A stretch of 64,000 bases of DNA, taken from NCBI GenBank assembly GCA_018105865.1, contig CM030833.1, positions 16,124,381-16,188,380 of the forward strand, in the 5' to 3' direction. Shown in pieces: positions 1 to 13,469 of this stretch. The position numbers and the translations under genes are program-made. The first letter of the stretch is position 1, and each line of letters opens with the position of its first letter. The notes beneath the pieces were generated by a model. The model was given only the letters and a program-made list of their open reading frames with translations, was not told where the DNA came from and did not search any database. This DNA comes from Metaphire vulgaris (taxonomy: Eukaryota > Annelida > Clitellata > Crassiclitellata > Megascolecidae).

Positions 1-720
1 CTCACACAAATAGCATTTGTAAAGTAGCTCTGATCACTACCACCTTCGTGATTTGTATTGTAGGGCCCCTATTAGGACATTTCTGAATAAACCTGCATTA
101 ATGCTTTTGGCAAATGCCTTAGTGTCCAGTCGTCTTGATTATTGCAATTCCCTTCTTTTTGGCATTTCTAAATCAAACCTGGCTAAACTCCAACGAGTTC
201 AGAATTCATTGGCTCGGGTAGTTTCAAAAACCCCAAAACGTGAGCACATAACCCCAGTCCGTAAGGGTATTCACTGGCTTCCAATTAAAGAAAGGATAGA
301 CTTTAAAATCTGCCTTCTGCATGGTATACAAAACACTTTACTACAAGGAACCCAGTTACCTTCTTTCAAAACTTTCTGTACAAGCAAGCAAATACTCGAC
401 CAGATCCTCGTCTGCAATAGTTCTCTCCATCTCCCATACTCCGATACTCGGACAGTTCTTGGTTCTCGTGCTTTCTCAGTGGCCGCCCCAAACCTCTGGA
501 ACTCATTGCCTCAGCATGTTCGCATTGCAGATTCATTACAAATTTTTAGAGCAAAATTAAAGACCCATCTTTTTGACCGGGCTTATCCACCATAGACTGT
601 CACCCGTTTGTTCGGCCGGATACCCTGGATCTTTAGTGATTTGGATTTGGTGTGCCATCGGTTGATGCTCCTGTGCATTATGAAAGTGGCGCTATAGAAG
701 TTTAAGATTAGATTAGATTA
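1..720 (+). mobile_element. CR1/L2-like LINE 3' fragment, family A
   Basis: The RT C-terminal part runs from the window edge: ALVSSRLDYCNSLLFGISKS, then HWLPIKERI and SAAPNLWNSLP. It then has a 3' UTR ending ATAGAAGTTTAAG and (ATTAG)n. A frameshift lies near 50. It is nearly the same as the minus-strand copy at 17235-18306. Confidence 0.88.
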
Positions 721-1640
721 GTTGTCAAGGACACGGTTATTTCAATTGATCCAATGTTTACAGAGAAAACAGAAGCACACGTTCACGCTTCTAAAGAAAA
801 CGATTAACCGAAGCATAGGTCATTTGACGAGATTTGTCGATGTTCGATCTTCAATTGTATGGATCAAGGCTTGTTGAGATTGTTGACCGGCTATATATTT
901 TCTATTAGCCTTATCCTTCTTGTGTTATTTATATTAGCTGAATTGTCAAAGTTGCCTTGATTGATGCATTAATTAACTGTTACATAGACGTTCGTCATTA
1001 TTTATTTTTAGTCTTTTAGACTTAATTTTCCTTTACCTAGCCTAATTCTTATAGATGCCTGACCTAAGAGACTTATAAACAGGGCTTTTTTTCTAGGAAA
1101 AAAGGTTTGGGAACTCATCCTTTTTAACTCGTCAACAAAAACAGGTGTGGGAACGCAGTACCTGTACGTTCCCAAACGCATTATTACGTATCCATAATTA
1201 TATATACAATCTGGCAGAAAAGGTGTGGGAACGCCGTTCCCATGCGTTCCCACTGAAAAAAGCCCTGCTTATAAAGTACGTAAAAATTAACACAAATACA
1301 TTTTAAAGCAAATTATATTTAGTCACTGTTTAATGCTTAATGGCAAGTCATATACCGGTAGCATGGCTTTATGGATGTTCCCATGGACTTAACATATATT
1401 TAGGCCGCTATGCTCGAGACCCCACTTTTGGAGCGGCTACCAAAGAAAAGAGGGGAGGTATTGGGGTTGGGCCCCCACTTTTTCATTAAGTTTACGCCAA
1501 TTGATGCTCCCATGATAAACGAGTGATGGCTTCAGAAGGGTTGATATTAAATATTGATTTAGCCAATTTGCCCATATCATGTCAAAAGTTCCATGGACGG
1601 ATAAAAGAACCAATACAGAAATCTTGCAGATGATGGAAAC
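721..1640. other. Intergenic, no gene recognised
   Basis: AT-rich sequence with no supported coding region. Around 1080-1262 a short imperfect inverted repeat built on GTGGGAACGC-type words (centre near 1170) suggests a small non-autonomous DNA element. Confidence 0.4.
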
Positions 1641-1649
1641 AGAGCCAAG

Positions 1650-1865
1650 ATGAATGGCGAATAGAGGAACTGGAGGACTTGGCAGTGACAGGCATGGTGG
1701 AAGGGAAAAGACCAAGAGGTAAATAGAGCTATAAATTTGCAGACAAATTAAGAAAAGAGTTGGAAGTAATCAGCAACGTCAAACGTCTAAGCATCACCAG
1801 AGATCAAGAAAGTGGAAGTCCTTAGCTGCCGATGCAACAGAGTGAAGATACTGAAGAAGAAGCTC
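1650..1865 (+). mobile_element. RTE-like LINE 3' remnant
   Basis: The translation contains VEGKRPRGK followed by a degraded SYKFADKLRKEL and a GAAGAAGAAG end. This is the usual C-terminus of endonuclease-reverse transcriptase elements of the type seen at 6240, 13.4, 27.2 and 43.8 kb. Two stop codons show decay. Confidence 0.6.
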
Positions 1866-1980
1866 ATGTTATTAAGCAAAACAGCTGTCATTACACTAGG
1901 CAAGTCATGTCACTTGTTCAATTTTTTTGGTGTTGATCGAATGAACCTTACACAGGGCTTTTTCATAATTTAGACCACTA

Positions 1981-2714
1981 GCACCTAGTAGACAGTTGCG
2001 TCTACTGGGTGTACTCCTGGACGAGTCGCTTACGTTTGAAGAACATCTGAATAACATTATCCGATCGAGCTATTACCACTTGCGTCGGATCAGACAAGTT
2101 CGTCGCTATCTGCCTACCTTCGCCTGCGACGCACCTCGTCCATGCACTAGTGGTCGCCGAGTCGACTACTGTAATAGTGTGCTATCGGCATCCCACACAG
2201 TCAACTCAATCGACTTCAGGCGGTGCTGAACGTCTCGGCCCACCTCATCTATCGCTCCAGATGGGGAGCACATATCACTCCACTCCTGAAGGACCGATTG
2301 CATTGGTTAAGGATCCGCGAGCGGGTAGCGCGTCAAAGCGACATTGGCTGACGTACATCGCGCCTCTAAACGACCCTCATTGCCCGACATATCTCTCCGA
2401 GCTGATCGTGAGAACTACAGCGATTGAACGTCGTTCCATACTTCGATCCGGACACAATGCTCAACTGGTTGTCCCTCCTCCTCTTCGGACAGCGGGTCTC
2501 GGAGACAGATCCTTCCGGCGTGGCAACCCTGCTTCGTGGAACCTGCTCCCGAAGATAGTCACAACTGAGTCACTCCCTGAGCGGTTCCGGAAGCAGTTGA
2601 AGACGCACCTGTTTAACAGCTCGTTTTTGTAAAGCGCTCTTGACTTTGCCTCGATTGACATGTTTACTGCGCTTAAAAAATTGTCTTGCATAATAATAAT
2701 AATAATAATAATAG
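1981..2714 (+). mobile_element. CR1-like LINE 3' fragment, family B
   Basis: RLLGVLLDESLTFEEHL and SSYYHLRRIRQVRRYLP in one frame and VDYCNSV then NPASWNLLPKIV in others show an RT end with frameshifts. The 3' end is TGTTTACTGCGC with an (ATA)n tail to 2714. Related copies are at 32.1 and 50 kb. Confidence 0.85.
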
Positions 2715-2931
2715 TTTAAGATATCTAGGATTGCACAATAGTACTTATGAATTCAAGTCATTGCAGCAGTGTAAACTGAGTACATAACCCAATGCTCAGC
2801 CTTACCTTTGGCCATCTAATCTCTGTAGGCTCCTATAATTTATTCCTAAATAATGGTGCTACAAAACCCTAGGAGATGGTCTCTGAACACCATCCAATAC
2901 TGAATATCTTGGAACATTTTCTAGCAGAGTC

Positions 2932-2979
<48 letters not shown>

Positions 2980-3165
2980 TGATTTCAAGTGGTTCAAGTG
3001 ATTTCAAGGCTGCATTAACCTTTGTGAAAACCACCATAATAAAAAAACTTTCTACATTTAATAACCCAGTTTTCCAGATAACTTTGGAATGTATGTAGAG
3101 GGAGTGACTGGTTTTCAACACAGGAGAAATTCTACTGACAGTGCTGAGCCACTTCAAATCCAATG
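2932..3165 (-). mobile_element. LINE 3' end, family C
   Basis: An (ATA)n tract followed by ATGTGATTTCAAGTGG corresponds to the 3' end and tail of the minus-strand LINE at 4566-5411. The RT C-terminus is only a trace. Confidence 0.6.
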
Positions 3166-4565
3166 GTTGTTATTATTTTTGTCATTATTATTATTATTAT
3201 TATTATGCTTCGTGCATTTCTTGTCATTATAATTTTCGCACATTTACTTGTGCAAGACTTACACTCTGCTGATGAAAGAGACTAGATCAGTGATGGCGAA
3301 CCATTTTGGGACTGCATGCCCAAAAGTTAAACAAACATACAGTATGAAAAATATTGTGTTTTATGATGGTTCCTTCATTCAGCCATTTAGCTAGCAGCTA
3401 GGGCATAATAGACATATAGGGTTAAATTTTTGATCAGATTACTGTGTTATGAATAGATGGATCAACACGATATCAATAGGAAGTATGTTTCAACCAGTGA
3501 TATCAACAAATGGACATCATCACGAAAACTTAGGTTGGATTTAATTTTCACAGTAGACATTAGGACTATTTGTGACAGCATCATAGCCAGAAATGAAATT
3601 TCATTTGAGACCGATCTGCAATATGCAGAATGCACATAGTGACTCTACAGTCTACACTCTACAGTATGCATTATACCTCGATAACACTTCAGTACATCAC
3701 AAATGCAAAAGTGAAAAACTAAAGTCCTGCCTCTATCTATGTAAAGGCCAGTGGCATCTGGAACCAATTGCAAACAGGAGAATTAGTCTGTGAATGACAT
3801 TTGGCAGTATTGGCCGATTACCTTTTCTATTCATCACTGCAAAGTAAATTAAGTGCAGTAGTAGGTGGAAAAATGTCTGATTAGTTGTTGCAATTGGACA
3901 TAAAAGCAGAATTTGTTGATTCACTGGATCTGATCCCTATATGTTCTTAATGGATTTTGTTTGATATAAATACAAGGAATTTTCCTTTTAAAAGGAAAGT
4001 TTTACAGCAAGTCAAAAGTAATGAACAGAAACAAATCTCTTAGTGTGTGTGTGTGTGTGTGTATGTGTCTGTGTGAACTCAATAAACAGGTGCATATAAG
4101 CAATTTTTGAACGTAATGATGCAAGAAAATTAGAAACTAGTCTAGTTTTAAGGTTTTCTAGGTCACCGTTCCTGATCAGACTGTTGCAGAAAAAAGCACC
4201 TGTGTTAACTGTCTACAAATCTTCACCAACCTCCACAAATTACCGGTAATTTGAGTGGCTGTATTTTATCTTGACTATTCAAAATTAATATGGCTGCCAT
4301 TCTTGGTTTTTTTAGTGCCACCTTTGGAACAACTATGATACTATCAGAAATGATTTGAGCCACTCGCTCCTACAACCAATATTGCGGTATGGTGGTCTGC
4401 TACAAATCACTGGAAGACTGATATTTTGGTTTGAGCACGTTGACCTGCCCGAAAAGGCCTAGCCTATCAGTATCTGTACTGAAAACAACTGCAACATTTA
4501 GGTGAAACAAACATGATGACACGTACTAAAAGTAACAATCAAGAGCTGTCGATAGAATGGAGTGG
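3166..4565. repeat. Intergenic with microsatellites
   Basis: It holds a (TTA)n tract at about 3166-3205 and a (GT)n tract at about 4042-4074. Otherwise AT-rich sequence with no recognised gene. Confidence 0.5.
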
Positions 4566-5411
4566 TATAATAATAATAATAATAATAATAATGTGATTTT
4601 AAGTGGTTTAGGAGGCTAAGTAAGCCTGTGTGAAAACCACTGATGTAACCATCTGCATTCAGTAACCTAGTTTATCTAGATAGCCTTTGAATCCGTTTAC
4701 TGTTTCAACTGTCACTCCCACCTCGTCCAAACTGTTCCATTTGTCCACAACCCTTGCACTAAAAAAGTTTTTCTTTCTTGGACCAACCCTCTGCTTAAAC
4801 AATTTGCACTTGTGGCCTCTTGTGCTGCTATAGTGTGCCAATGTAAAGAATCGATCATATGGCACATCTACTTTCCCAGTCATTATTTTGTATGTTTCTA
4901 TCAAATCCCCTCTCTCTCTTCTCCTTTCTAATGTTGTCAGTCCACAATATTGAAGTCTTTTTTCGTAGCTTAAATTATGGCACCCATTGACCATCTTCGT
5001 TGCTCGTCTTTGCACTTTTTCTAAAAGTTCTGTATCTTTTTTCAAGAATGGATTCCAAGCCTGAACACAGTATTCTAGATGAGGCCTTACTAATGACTTA
5101 TAAAGTTTAATGATTATCTCTTTGTCACGACTCACAATTGTCCTTTTCACCATTCCCAACATTTGGTTTCCCTTTTTTGTTGCCTCCATGCATTGGTGAG
5201 ATGGATTCATACTTCTATGGATGATTATCCCCAAGTCTCTTTCTTTTTCTGTTGTGGTTAGAACCTTCCCCCCTAAAGAATATTCATTACCATTATTAGA
5301 CTTCCCAACATGCATTACAGAACATTTATCAATATGTTTGAGGCACATTTTGTAGCAATTTACATTTTCACATAGGTGGTGTTCAGCATACATACCGGCA
5401 CATACAGACAA
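4566..5411 (-). mobile_element. LINE reverse-transcriptase 3' half, family C
   Basis: About 220 codons are open: KERDLGIIIHRSM, KSLVRPHLEYCVQAWNPF, LEKVQRRATKMV and FFSARVVDKWNSL. This is the thumb and C-terminal part of a Jockey/CR1-group RT. It ends with an (TTA)n tail at 4566-4592 and is 5' truncated. The intact frame suggests relatively recent insertion. Confidence 0.9.
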
Positions 5412-5676
5412 TCATTTGACATGTGGCACAGGCAGATGCTGTATTGACAACTTATTTCTGAAGATTGTGAACAGGCAAATATTTTTCCAACAAAAGCACT
5501 GGTTAACACATATACTGTAAGACATGCATCATCATTGTAACCTAGTATTAAAGTCCTATCAAATAACAATACAGAACTTACAGTAGTTTGACAGTAAGTA
5601 AAAACTTGAAAGATGCCAAACAGCAATAAAATACATACGATGAATAAAGTAATATTACTAAAATATACCATACTTA

Positions 5677-5682
5677 TTTAAT
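5677..5682 (-). promoter_or_regulatory. Candidate polyadenylation signal for ATG10
   Basis: ATTAAA on the minus strand, 91 bases past the ATG10 stop codon. It is a common variant hexamer, but the region is AT-rich, so a chance match is likely. Confidence 0.3.
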
Positions 5683-5772
5683 AGTGATTTTCAAAGCACA
5701 GCATCAAAAGAATTATAATGAACATGCAGGATTGGTCCTGTTCAATGATGATCATTTGACATGTTCGTATTA

Positions 5773-5857
5773 TCACAATGTTTCATTAGCATAATTCAGA
5801 CTGAGATCAAGATGGACCATTGGAGCAATGCTACTCAACCAGCTCAGTAAATATATC
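5773..5857 (-). CDS. ATG10: ATG10 exon 6 (stop codon)
   Basis: The terminal exon after TTTTGACAG encodes IYLLSWLSSIAPMVHLDLSL then NYANETL and TGA at 5775-5773. It matches the family C-terminus YITSWLS-x-VGPVVGL-x-LPLSYA. The phase-2 entry agrees with exon 5. Confidence 0.9.
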
Positions 5858-8800
5858 CTGTCAAAAATAACATACACTATAAAAAGTTTTAAGTTTTTTA
5901 AATGGAAAACTGACACAAAACATTGCTCAGTTAAAATATTTCTACTAATTATTTTGTAAGCATATAATGGCAGCCATTCTGCCATTCAATTACACATGAT
6001 TTTCCTAAACATATTTTAGAACGTTACATTTATGTTGAATTGTTGATTTACACTTGCATTCTATTTAAAATCTTAAAATTCTGACATCTTTATTTGCACT
6101 CAATCTATATAAATTAATAAATCACATTTACTTGAAAAGCAAGTATCAAAACAAGCATACTACCATATACAGTACACGATTTACCAGAGAGCATATAATT
6201 AAAATTAATGCCAATTACAAAGAAAGTTGATGACCAATATTAACACACAATGGAAAAGAAATTGAAATGGTGACGAACTTTGTTTACTTGGGAAGTGAAT
6301 TGGAAGCAGAGGGAGGTTTGGACTTGGAGATTAAAAGAAGAACAGCAATGGCAGGATCTACATTCAACAGGCTACATACCAAAATTTTCAAAACACATGA
6401 CATTGGGATGAAAACAAAACTAAGAATTCTCAACATTTGTGTAAAACCAATACTTATACAGTATATATAGATGTGAATCTTGGACCATAAAAATAATTGG
6501 AGAAAAAATTATAGCAACAGAAAATATATGGCTTAAAAGAATACTAAGTATAGGATACAAAGAACATATAACAAATGAAGTTAGAGAGAACACTGCAACC
6601 GAGCATCATTGAAGTAATCAGAAAGAGAAGAATGAAATGGACTGGACACATACTAGGAATGGAAGAAATAAGAAACCCAAAACGAATGTTTGACTCCAAA
6701 CCAGAGGGAAGAAGATCTAAAGGAAGACCAAAAAGACGATGGGCGGACAGATTGGAAGAGGATCATTGGAATTGGAAGAGGCAGGGATGAATCTCAATGG
6801 AAAAACTGATGGAAGATTCTGAATGACTTTGGAGGAAATAGCAAAGGACAGAGAACTATGGAGATATGTCATGGAGAAGTCGATAGCTGGACACAGCTGG
6901 AGGACAAAAACCTCACCTGACCTTATATAATTATATAAATGCTAGATAATTGTTTTCTATCATACTAAGCTATGATGACAATTTGATGGCCTTTCCAACT
7001 AAGAAAAATTATTTACAATGTTATTTTAATAGAAACTGCTGATAATTAAAAAATGAGTTCATTGAAATTGTAATATAAATACTGTTACTAGAACTGGAAT
7101 TATTTAAAATAAACTCAGCTTACCCTGGAGATACGCGTGGTCTATTACCAACAGCTGCTCTCATGAACTCTGCAGTGTGACATGGATGCAAATGAAAGAA
7201 TGGACGATGCAGAACTGGATGCTCCTAGAAAATAAAACCTATGACGAGTCAAACACAGTTCGCATAAATATAGTCAGAATAACTCAAGGCCTTTCTGCTT
7301 TTGATATCTCAATTTTATGTTCATTCAACAATTTACAGCCCATAATTATGATCAGGCATGTCAGAACGAATTTTTAGCAGGGGGTGCATTTTTTCAGAGG
7401 CATATAGCTAAAAAATCATCATTTATCATAAAAAAACCTGACAAGCAAAAAAGGCCATCACCCTTCCTTTATCCTTTATCTTCTTTCCAAAACTCCTGAC
7501 AAGCAAAAAAAAAAAAGAAATATACAGGCTCTTCTTCCAAGGAGTGCAGTGCATCCCCCAATTTTTTCCAGGAGTGCAGGTGCACCTCTGCACCCCCCAC
7601 TTCCTATGGGCCTGGATATTATTGGCAATGGCAAAGTCAGTTATAGAAATTTGCAAAGAAATTCCATTTTCCACTTTTGTTTAACATTTACAACATCTCT
7701 ATACATTTAAAGTTATGATACATACATTATATACATACATTGAACAGTGCAATCATATTGTAATGGACACAAGGGAACAGAATAATCTAGTCTTATAATG
7801 CAGAGTTTCCAAAACTTTTTGGAACTGCGACCCACTTCAGTGGCTTTGTAATATGCTGCAATCCTATTACAAATTTATTGTCAACTAAAATTGGATAAAA
7901 CACTATCTTTAATATAAGTTGTGTGTGAAGAATTGCAGGTAAATAAATTTCTTAAAACCTAAGCCTACTTGCATCTTTCAAAGCTGGCAACATTGTGGTA
8001 TTGGTTAGAAAATAACGCTTTTGAATCTAATTTCGCGCTACCCCGCGACCCATTACACTGAGCCCTGTGACCCACTTTTGGGTCACGACCCACAGTTTGG
8101 GAAACACTGTTATAGTGGATTATATAATAAAAAAACTTGACAGATCTCATCAAATACAGAATTGGGTTCTGTTATAACTTAGCCTGGTATAATCATTAAT
8201 GAGTGTCTAGTGTGAGCTTCTTGCAGACCACCCATCCCACAAAGGAGGCAAAAGGTAAAGGTCATCAAAAACTCAAATCCAAGAGCTTGGTCCAGAGCCA
8301 GCACCAGTCTCACATCCAAGTACCAGGCTGCACTTGGTGTTGCCTGTCTTTGGTATTCTAGTTGGAACTGGTCACACAATGCCAAGAAGGCTACTTTACA
8401 TCTCTTAAGGCAGGGGTGGCCAACATTTTGTTACAAGGGGGCCTTTATACATTTTGATCAGCATGCAGAGGGCCACATGTTTTGTTGCCCATTGTACATT
8501 GTGTTCACAGAAGTGACATAATGGTAGTAACTGGTAACAGTTACAATTAAACAGCAGTTTAAATATACTATTTTACTAAATTAAGCACAGGAACTAAGTC
8601 TTACTCATGACTCAATAGCATATGCATAAATAAGACCAAGAAAATTTATTTAGAAAGATGCCATACAGGCCACCAATAAGCATCTGGTGGGCCACATGCG
8701 GCCAGTGGGTTGCAGGTTGACAACCACTGTCCTAAGGAAATACAAATATAAATTCTACAAATTTCAAGCATGAGCATTCAACACAGTACTCTTCACCTGC

Positions 8801-10660
8801 TGTGTGATAAATGCCCAACAATTATTTTCTTTGCAAGAAACTTGTGACTTTGAGTTTTCCCAAAGATCTTCCAGTGTCAATAATTCACCTCCTCAAAATA
8901 CACAAAATGAACATTCATCTAAGAATAGCTACAAAGCATTATAAATCAATTTATCAAACGACAGAAATATGTGTCCCAACTGTTACAGACATAACTGCAG
9001 CAGATGCTATAGAATGCTTTAGAAGATCTTCATTGCCAACAATGAAATTTCAATGGGCATTACAATTATATCCTGGCCAAGCATCAACACAATAGATATT
9101 GCAGTTTAATTTGCATGTGCATTGAACAAGGTAAATTTTAAAGTAGATAACTTGCCTGTAAATTCAAAATTATAGACAGAGGAAGACTCATCCATATAAC
9201 GATGTAAAAGTGCCTTTGAATTTGGCCTTGGCTTTGTTATGGCACTATAGAAGTCGCCTTGGATATGTCTATCCAAATGAACACTACAAGGTCACAGTGT
9301 AGGGACAGATGCATTCAATTAAGATTCATGAGACTAAAACTACATATAAGAACTTTGAAAAATAGTGTCAACATATTAAATTAGCAGACACTTTCAGGCC
9401 AGCAAGGTTAAACAAAATCCCACTTCCAACTATCAATTATTAGTTTTTATGTACCAAAGTAAGTAAAAATTGTTAAACCCTGCCACACAAAACTACTAAG
9501 CAGTATTACTCAAATTCAGGACATGAGAAAAACATTTGATATGACAATCTAGGAAATCCAACAATCTGCCATTACAGCCTTTGGCTAAAAGACATCAAAC
9601 GAATATCCACAGCATTCCACAAGCTTAAAACTCATATTTATGTATCTACTTAATTCCTACAAAGACAAGCAATCAATGCTGTACTATAAAATTTCAATTT
9701 GAAGAACTATAATGAGTTCATGCCTGGCAAAAAAACATTAAAGTAAATGACAGGAACGGAGTAGCTTCGGCTGTACACAATGCTATGCTCCAAATGACAA
9801 TATACTTCATCTTCTGCTGTACCATAAGGAGACACTGTGATTCTTTCCAATTCCATTGAGTCCTCATCTCTATTAGCTGCATCATTCTCCAAGATCTAAG
9901 CAATATATAAAACAAAATTCTAATATGAAATTCAGATAACTGAAATTGTATTAAGTGCAAACAAAAAGCAATAATATACTAATAAAATAATATGGTGCTG
10001 CTGCTGTTCCAGTGTCTGCATGGCATGGGCCCGGCATACCTAAAGACAGAACTGCATCGTGTCTCAGATCTCGATGGTCGACAACGTCTGAGATCGGCCT
10101 CCACTGCAGCCATACTCGTCCCACGAATGCGTCTTTCCACCATGGGTGATCGCGCATTTTTCGTGGTGGCAGCACGTGTCTGGAATGGTCTACCACTGGC
10201 CATTCAACTCTCACCATCACTAGATACGTCTAAGAAGCGCTTAAAGACCTGGCTATTTCGAACTAGTTATGATTCTGTTTCGACACTGTAATGTGTTCAT
10301 GTAGTCCTTCTGGATTAGTTACCACAATAATCTTAACTTTAATAATAACTAGAACTCGAAGGCTTGCTCGTAGCCATTAGCTGCATCTTCGCATGAGGCG
10401 AAGCTGCTGCTGCGAAGCTCGCTGAAATTCAGCTGAAGCCGCGTCGCTCGAGGCAACGAATATTCCAGAATGACCAATCAGAACGCTCACCCAGCCAACC
10501 AATCAGAACGCTTGAAGGTAATCAATCAGAACGCTCACACAGCCAAGTTGAGCCAACCAATCAGAACGCTCACACAGCCAAACAATCAGAACGCTCGAAC
10601 GCAACCAATCAGAACGCTCGAAGGTAACAGACATACAGAATAACGATTTTAATATGATAG

Positions 10661-10723
<63 letters not shown>

Positions 10724-13430
10724 TGAAAAGACAAGAGTCATCAGCCAAATAGTCATAATAATTGATTGTTTTGTTACATTTATTTTAACAACAAAGCCAT
10801 AAAAGTACATGCATGATCACAATTTAGATTCACAAATAATAAGAACTGCACTTCAAACAAATCTCTAACTTTAAACTTTTAAAATTATAATTATCTGTCA
10901 TTGTACCTCATTTTCAGCCTCACTGTTAATACAAATAGCCTCTGCTGCCTTTTTCTTTCTACAAGTCGATGTAACTCTCATCAACTTTCCTGTTCTTCTC
11001 TTCAGATAGGAGCATTTTAAATGACCCTAAATACAAAATTACTAAACTGGATTTTGAAGCAACAGTACATTGTTAAGTAAATTGTTAATTAAATGATTAT
11101 AATGATCATAATGAATTATAATGATTTAAATTTCTATCAATCACTTATTCTTAATTTATCATTGGATTAATTCTCTTTGCTCTATTTCTCTGTGCTCTAA
11201 TGAATATATAATGTAAGAAATTTATGTACTTATGTATGTAACTGGTATGATGTTCTGTTGGAAATAAACCAATTTCAATTTTAAACAAATACTCAAAATC
11301 AAACAGTCTAACTCATCAATAGACTATTCCAGCTTCTAAATCTGGATCAGATTTTATATTTGACATTAAAATATTTACAGAACTTGTGAGTATCAACAGC
11401 TTTCAGTTTTAAAACTTTTCAATAATTATTTGAATTCCAATGTCAGAATTATTGGAATGATAGCAGCTGTTAATAAACTATGTGGACTAGAATTTCTCTA
11501 GCCTTCAGCTGGCTGACAGATTTATATCTTTGAAGGAATTGTGGACAGTAGCTGGTTACTGGTAGTCTAATCCAATTCCTAAGCTAACTGTGAGCTAAAA
11601 CTCTTTGCTGCCACAAGCTGAACAATGTCAGTAATATGTGCATCCCAAAGTCTAATATTGTAATGTGTACTTTTGTGCATTCAATTATGTAAAGTAACAG
11701 AACATTTATATGACACCACTTATGAGTGATCACTCAAAAATACCCACATCAAATATATTTAAAAGTAAGAATATAAGTGGGATCTGTGTGCAGTTAGGCT
11801 ACAGGTTTGATTTGGTCTATGAACTAATAATTATGACTTGCTTGCCGCCTGGTGTTCACAACTAGAAATATGAGATCATCTATTACAGTTGGTGCAAGAT
11901 ATTGAAATTTTATTGTTCTAAATCAAGAATTTTGGCAACTACACTGCTGATGCAAGCGATTCCAGTCCAAAATAAACCTTATGCATGTCTTAATGGGCAA
12001 GGCTCACTTGGTGAGAAATCCAGTTGGCCAAAACTTCAGAAAAGCTGCTTGCCTGACAAGACACTGCTGTGCAATTGTGCATGCACAAAAATATTGCTCA
12101 CATCGCCTGGTGATAAATGCTGGCATAAGTAAAACTGTTTCCCTGACTGAAATCTATAGAAAGTTTGCCATTTTAACAACAATTTAGCATCATCTATGCT
12201 TAAACATAATTTTGTTCGTTAGCAGTGTGCCAATCGATTGCAAGTGATACTTCTGTACATGCAACAGTTTCTCGCCATGGGAGATTTTTCTGTTTCTAAT
12301 AGGCCCTATGTATAGTTCTAAGATGATCTCTATGTCACCAGTTGCTAATCCTAGGTAGCACTGTTCTTGACATATTTTGGATCTATTTGCAAACTGAGTA
12401 AAGTATTATATATTCTTTCTATTAAGTATATTTGCCTACACTACAAATACAATGAACAGAGAAAATTATAAGTTTTCAGGCGCCTCATGGAGAGTGATAT
12501 AGGTATGCTCGGATCGAGTGCATTCCAGGAGATGGATCATTTGACGCAACGTCCAATTTCGATAAACGAGGTGCATGCTACTGGAACATGGTGGGAGAGA
12601 GAACAAGAAAGAGTGAGAGACAGACAGCCAGACACACAGACACCCACACAGACAGACAGAGGTTGGGACTACATAGTCTAGACACCATGCAGTAATGCCT
12701 ATGGAAAGCACTAAGCCTCCATCAACAAATTGCAATCAATACAAAATGCATTGGCTTGTGCTGTTACTATGTCACCTAAATTCTTTCATATTTCACTCAT
12801 ACTAAAATCATTACATTGGCTTAAAATAACAGAACATATCCAATATAAGATAATAACGCTTACACATAGCTCTCCGCAGTCATCCAAAACTGTCTACCTT
12901 AGATCACTATTAACCCCTCAGCCTCCTCGACCTACATGTTCAGTGGCGTATTTAGAATTTTTGTAGGGGGGAGGCAGCCCATGGCGAGCGCAAAGTGCGG
13001 GCCTATAATGGGGGTCTGGGGGCTATGCCCCCCAGTGGGGTCCAGGGGCAAAGTCCCTGGTGGGGGTCAGAGGGCAAAGCCCCCTGAAGCTGGCGACATT
13101 TTAAGATTTTCCAGATTAATTTTGTCTGAAAATATGCATGATTGTGTTCTTTTCATCAACATGTGCAAGCCACCTTTATTGGAGAAAAAATGGAATTCTG
13201 TGGGCTGTTACTAAGCCCTGTATGCATATTAGGCTGAAAATGTAAGCGTTTTAGACTCAAAATCTAATGTTGTCTGGCGAAATCGCTTTGAAGGTGGACC
13301 AGACGACATTTTAAAAATATCATGAACACTAAGCTAGTAAGTTCTTGGAGTAATGATTACTCCAAGAATAAGTTACGCAAAATCATAGATGTGACGTCAC
13401 ACTGCTTAAACATCATCGTCGTCGTCGTCG

Positions 13431-13469
<39 letters not shown>

